Below are positions 61,738 through 64,000 of a stretch of DNA of 64,000 nucleotides, piece by piece. This stretch comes from Lapidilactobacillus wuchangensis (lineage in GTDB: Bacteria > Bacillota > Bacilli > Lactobacillales > Lactobacillaceae). Both the position numbers and the translations under genes were made by a program. The notes beneath the pieces are model-generated. The model saw nothing but the letters and a program-made list of their open reading frames with translations, made no database searches and was not told where the DNA came from. The stretch is taken from assembly GCF_003946645.1 (NCBI RefSeq), contig NZ_RHOU01000001.1, forward strand, positions 186,001-250,000, given 5' to 3'. Position 1 is the stretch's first letter. Each line of letters opens with the position of its first letter.

Positions 61738-63819
61738 TTATTTTTGTAATTGTTCTTCGTAATCGCCATTAGGACATAGGACCTGATGACCACCTTTAAC
61801 TTTTTTGTCAACTAAGTAATGCTGACAAACTGGGCAATCACGACCAACCGGCTTATCCCAAGAAACAAAATCACAGTCAGGATAACGAGAACAGCCATAG
61901 AAAATCCGATTCTTCTTCGACTTACGTTCTAAGACCTGACCTTTTTGACATTTTGGACAAACAACACCGATTTCTTTAACGATTGCCTTGGTATTACGAC
62001 AATCTGGGAAACGGCTACAAGCGTAGAATTTCCCGAAACGGCCCATTTTAACGACCATTGGCGCGCCACAAATGTCACAGTCAAAGCCAGCAGGTTCATC
62101 TTTAATTTGCACTTTTTCAATCTTCTGCTCAGCTTGATCAAGCTCTTTAGCGAATGGTTGGTAATATTGATCAACAACTTTGACCCACTCACCTTTACCA
62201 GCTTCGATGCCATCAAGCTCATCTTCCAGTTTGGCAGTGAAATCAATGTTAACAATATCTGGGAAGAACTTCTCAATCAATTCATCCACAATTTCGCCAA
62301 GTTCTGTCGGTTCAAAGCTTTTGCCTGATAATTTGACGTAATAACGTTTTTGAATCGTATCAATCGTTGGCGCATAAGTTGATGGGCGACCAACGCCATT
62401 TTCTTCCAAAGCCTTGACCAAACTAGCTTCAGAATAACGAGCTGGTGGTTGAGTGAAATGTTGTTGCGGATCAGTCTTCGTTAATTTCACTTCATCGCCA
62501 ACTGCTAATTCGGGCAAGATATTTTCTTTTTGGTCGTCGGTACTACCATGATAAACCTTGGTAAAACCAGCAAACTTCATTTGTGAACCATTGGCCCGAT
62601 AATTAACACCATTTTGTTCTAGTTCAACGGCTACCGTATCATAAATAGCTGGGGTCATTTGACTAGCCAAGAACCGGGACCAAATCAACTGATACAAACG
62701 GAATTGATCGCGAGAAAGAATTTCTTTAAGACTTTCTGGTGTCCGCATGACCGAACTAGGCCGAATCGCTTCATGGGCATCCTGAGCCCCTTCTGGATTC
62801 TTAGTCTTATGCAGTTTAGTGGCTGCATATGGCTCACCAAAATCTTTGCTCTCATGTAAGAAGGTCGCCGCTTCATGCTTAGCAACTGAAGAGATCCGCG
62901 TCGAATCGGTCCGCATATAAGTGATTAACCCAACGGTTCCCTCTTTGCCTAAGTTAATACCTTCATACAATTGTTGCGCAATCATCATGGTTTTACGCGT
63001 TTTAAAGTTTAAGCGCCGGTTGGCTTCCTGCTGCAGTGAACTCGTAGTGAATGGCGCTGCTGGGAAACGTTTCCGTTCTTTCTTAGTCACTTTAGTAATG
63101 GCAAATGGTTGCTGCTTGTCAATTTTCTTGAGCACTGCTTGCACAGCAGCATTGTCAGGTAAAGCCGCTTTTTTGCCATTAAGGCCATAGAAATTACCGG
63201 CAAATTTCTTACCGCGACCTTTTTGAAATTCCGCCGCCAAACTCCAATATTCTTCTGGAATAAAGGCTTTAATTTCTTTTTCGCGATCAATGACTAGCTT
63301 AAGGGCAACTGATTGCACCCGGCCAGCACTAAGGCCCTTTTTAACTTTGGCCCAGAGAATTGGACTGATTGAATAACCAACGATTCGGTCTAACACCCGC
63401 CGTGCTTGTTGGGCATCAACCAAGTTCATATCAATACTACGTGGTTCTTTAAAAGCATCCTTAACCGCATTCTTAGTGATTTCATTAAAGACAACCCGAT
63501 TATTAGCAGTTGGATCTAATCCTAAAATATGCGAAACGTGCCAAGCAATTGCTTCACCTTCACGGTCCGGATCGGCTGCCAGATAAACATGATCAGCTTT
63601 TTTAGCGGCACTCTTTAATTGTTTAATGACATCGCCCTTGCCACGAATCGAAATATACTTGGGCTGATAATCATGATCGAAATCAATCCCCATTTGGCTT
63701 TTAGGTAAATCACGAATATGGCCTAAACTGGCAACAACGTGATAATTACGGCCGAGATATTTTTCGATTGTTTTGGCTTTTGCTGGTGATTCCACGATGA
63801 CAAGATTTTTAGTGGCCAT
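61738..63819 (-). CDS. topA: DNA topoisomerase I
   Basis: A type IA topoisomerase that relaxes negative supercoils. The 693-residue protein has the N-terminal TOPRIM domain ([32 protein letters not shown]) and the active-site Tyr301 in [11 protein letters not shown]. The C-terminal zinc-ribbon repeats are CDICGAPM...[15 protein letters not shown]...CSRYPDC and CPVCQHYL...C. ATG at 63819 follows AAGGGAG. It is first in a topA-trmFO unit; dprA would be expected upstream beyond the window. Confidence 0.96.
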   Translation of the reverse strand: MATKNLVIVESPAKAKTIEKYLGRNYHVVASLGHIRDLPKSQMGIDFDHDYQPKYISIRGKGDVIKQLKSAAKKADHVYLAADPDREGEAIAWHVSHILGLDPTANNRVVFNEITKNAVKDAFKEPRSIDMNLVDAQQARRVLDRIVGYSISPILWAKVKKGLSAGRVQSVALKLVIDREKEIKAFIPEEYWSLAAEFQKGRGKKFAGNFYGLNGKKAALPDNAAVQAVLKKIDKQQPFAITKVTKKERKRFPAAPFTTSSLQQEANRRLNFKTRKTMMIAQQLYEGINLGKEGTVGLITYMRTDSTRISSVAKHEAATFLHESKDFGEPYAATKLHKTKNPEGAQDAHEAIRPSSVMRTPESLKEILSRDQFRLYQLIWSRFLASQMTPAIYDTVAVELEQNGVNYRANGSQMKFAGFTKVYHGSTDDQKENILPELAVGDEVKLTKTDPQQHFTQPPARYSEASLVKALEENGVGRPSTYAPTIDTIQKRYYVKLSGKSFEPTELGEIVDELIEKFFPDIVNIDFTAKLEDELDGIEAGKGEWVKVVDQYYQPFAKELDQAEQKIEKVQIKDEPAGFDCDICGAPMVVKMGRFGKFYACSRFPDCRNTKAIVKEIGVVCPKCQKGQVLERKSKKNRIFYGCSRYPDCDFVSWDKPVGRDCPVCQHYLVDKKVKGGHQVLCPNGDYEEQLQK

Positions 63820-64000
63820 GCAAAAACTCCCTTCTTTTCCTACTAATTCTTAACCTTAATAGGCTTTGTCGGCACGTTAAAAAAGTCCGTGCTCAAATCG
63901 GAAATAATCATAAGCTAGTTTTTAGCCACTTGTCAACCATGAACTTTTATCAGCGGTTCGAAAATCGTGTTGATTAGAAATCAGTCGACCTCGTTCATAA
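63820..64000. other. Upstream region of topA
   Basis: About 180 noncoding bases carrying the topA ribosome site. A/T-rich segments could hold the promoter, but I cannot choose a -10/-35 pair with confidence. No part of the preceding gene is recognisable. Confidence 0.3.

Overview
This 64 kb window is bacterial chromosome from a low-to-moderate GC, Gram-positive lactic acid bacterium. Family Lactobacillaceae is the best fit. The evidence is the gene set and order (recU-pbp1A / ypsA / gpsB / rnpB / RlmL-type methylase; lspA-rluD-pyrR; parE-parC beside plsY; topA-trmFO-xerC-hslV-hslU), A/T-rich Shine-Dalgarno-led genes with frequent TTG/GTG starts, pyruvate formate-lyase, an oleate hydratase and two DegV proteins. 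I cannot name the species. No prophage, CRISPR array, tRNA, rRNA or transposase gene was recognised. || Layout: 1-5.3 kb holds cell-wall/division and RNA genes (PBP1A partial, RecU, YpsA, GpsB, RNase P RNA, an rRNA methylase). 5.3-13.2 kb holds CorA, lipoate ligase, DegV, nitroreductase, RNase H-like, EbsA-like and formate-THF ligase. 13.9-20.4 kb holds lspA-rluD, then pyrR-carA-carB behind a PyrR attenuator. 20.6-20.9 kb holds a small Fst-type type I toxin-antitoxin module. 21-31 kb holds RqcH, MarR, a second DegV, oleate hydratase, a nucleotidyltransferase-HAD pair and a uracil permease behind a second PyrR attenuator. 30.9-39 kb is a self-contained sugar/nucleoside operon (LacI, ribokinase, nucleoside hydrolase, ABC binding protein and two permeases, GH65 phosphorylase). 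39-45.5 kb holds a decayed 2H phosphoesterase, a phosphoesterase, a GNAT, a GH1 glucosidase, pyrophosphatase and a LysR regulator. 45.6-49.4 kb holds pflA and pflB. 49.9-55.3 kb holds parC, parE and plsY. 55.5-63.8 kb holds the aldose epimerase and the hslU-hslV-xerC-trmFO-topA block. || Three things stand out. (1) A family of about 0.5 kb composite intergenic repeats occurs at seven loci. Each has two structured cores (here called A and B) facing outward from a central spacer. The helices are kept by compensatory base changes between copies, so structure rather than sequence is conserved. A and B share one core with different outer arms. Copies sit inside otherwise normal operons (pflB/pflA, trmFO/xerC), and smaller palindromic elements (called C and D here) accompany them. 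(2) carA and carB are full-length and under PyrR-type leader control, but they have lost the glutaminase Cys and His and metal-binding Glu/Asn residues of both ATP-grasp sites. They look like a conserved pseudo-carbamoyl-phosphate synthetase. (3) A 30-residue Fst-like toxin has a convergent antisense RNA whose repeat is complementary to the toxin start region. || Working together: PyrR leaders link uracil uptake with the carAB relic, which suggests a strain depending on salvage. The 31-39 kb operon appears to import a glycoside that also contains, or accompanies, a ribonucleoside. It would release ribose for ribokinase and glucose 1-phosphate through the GH65 enzyme.
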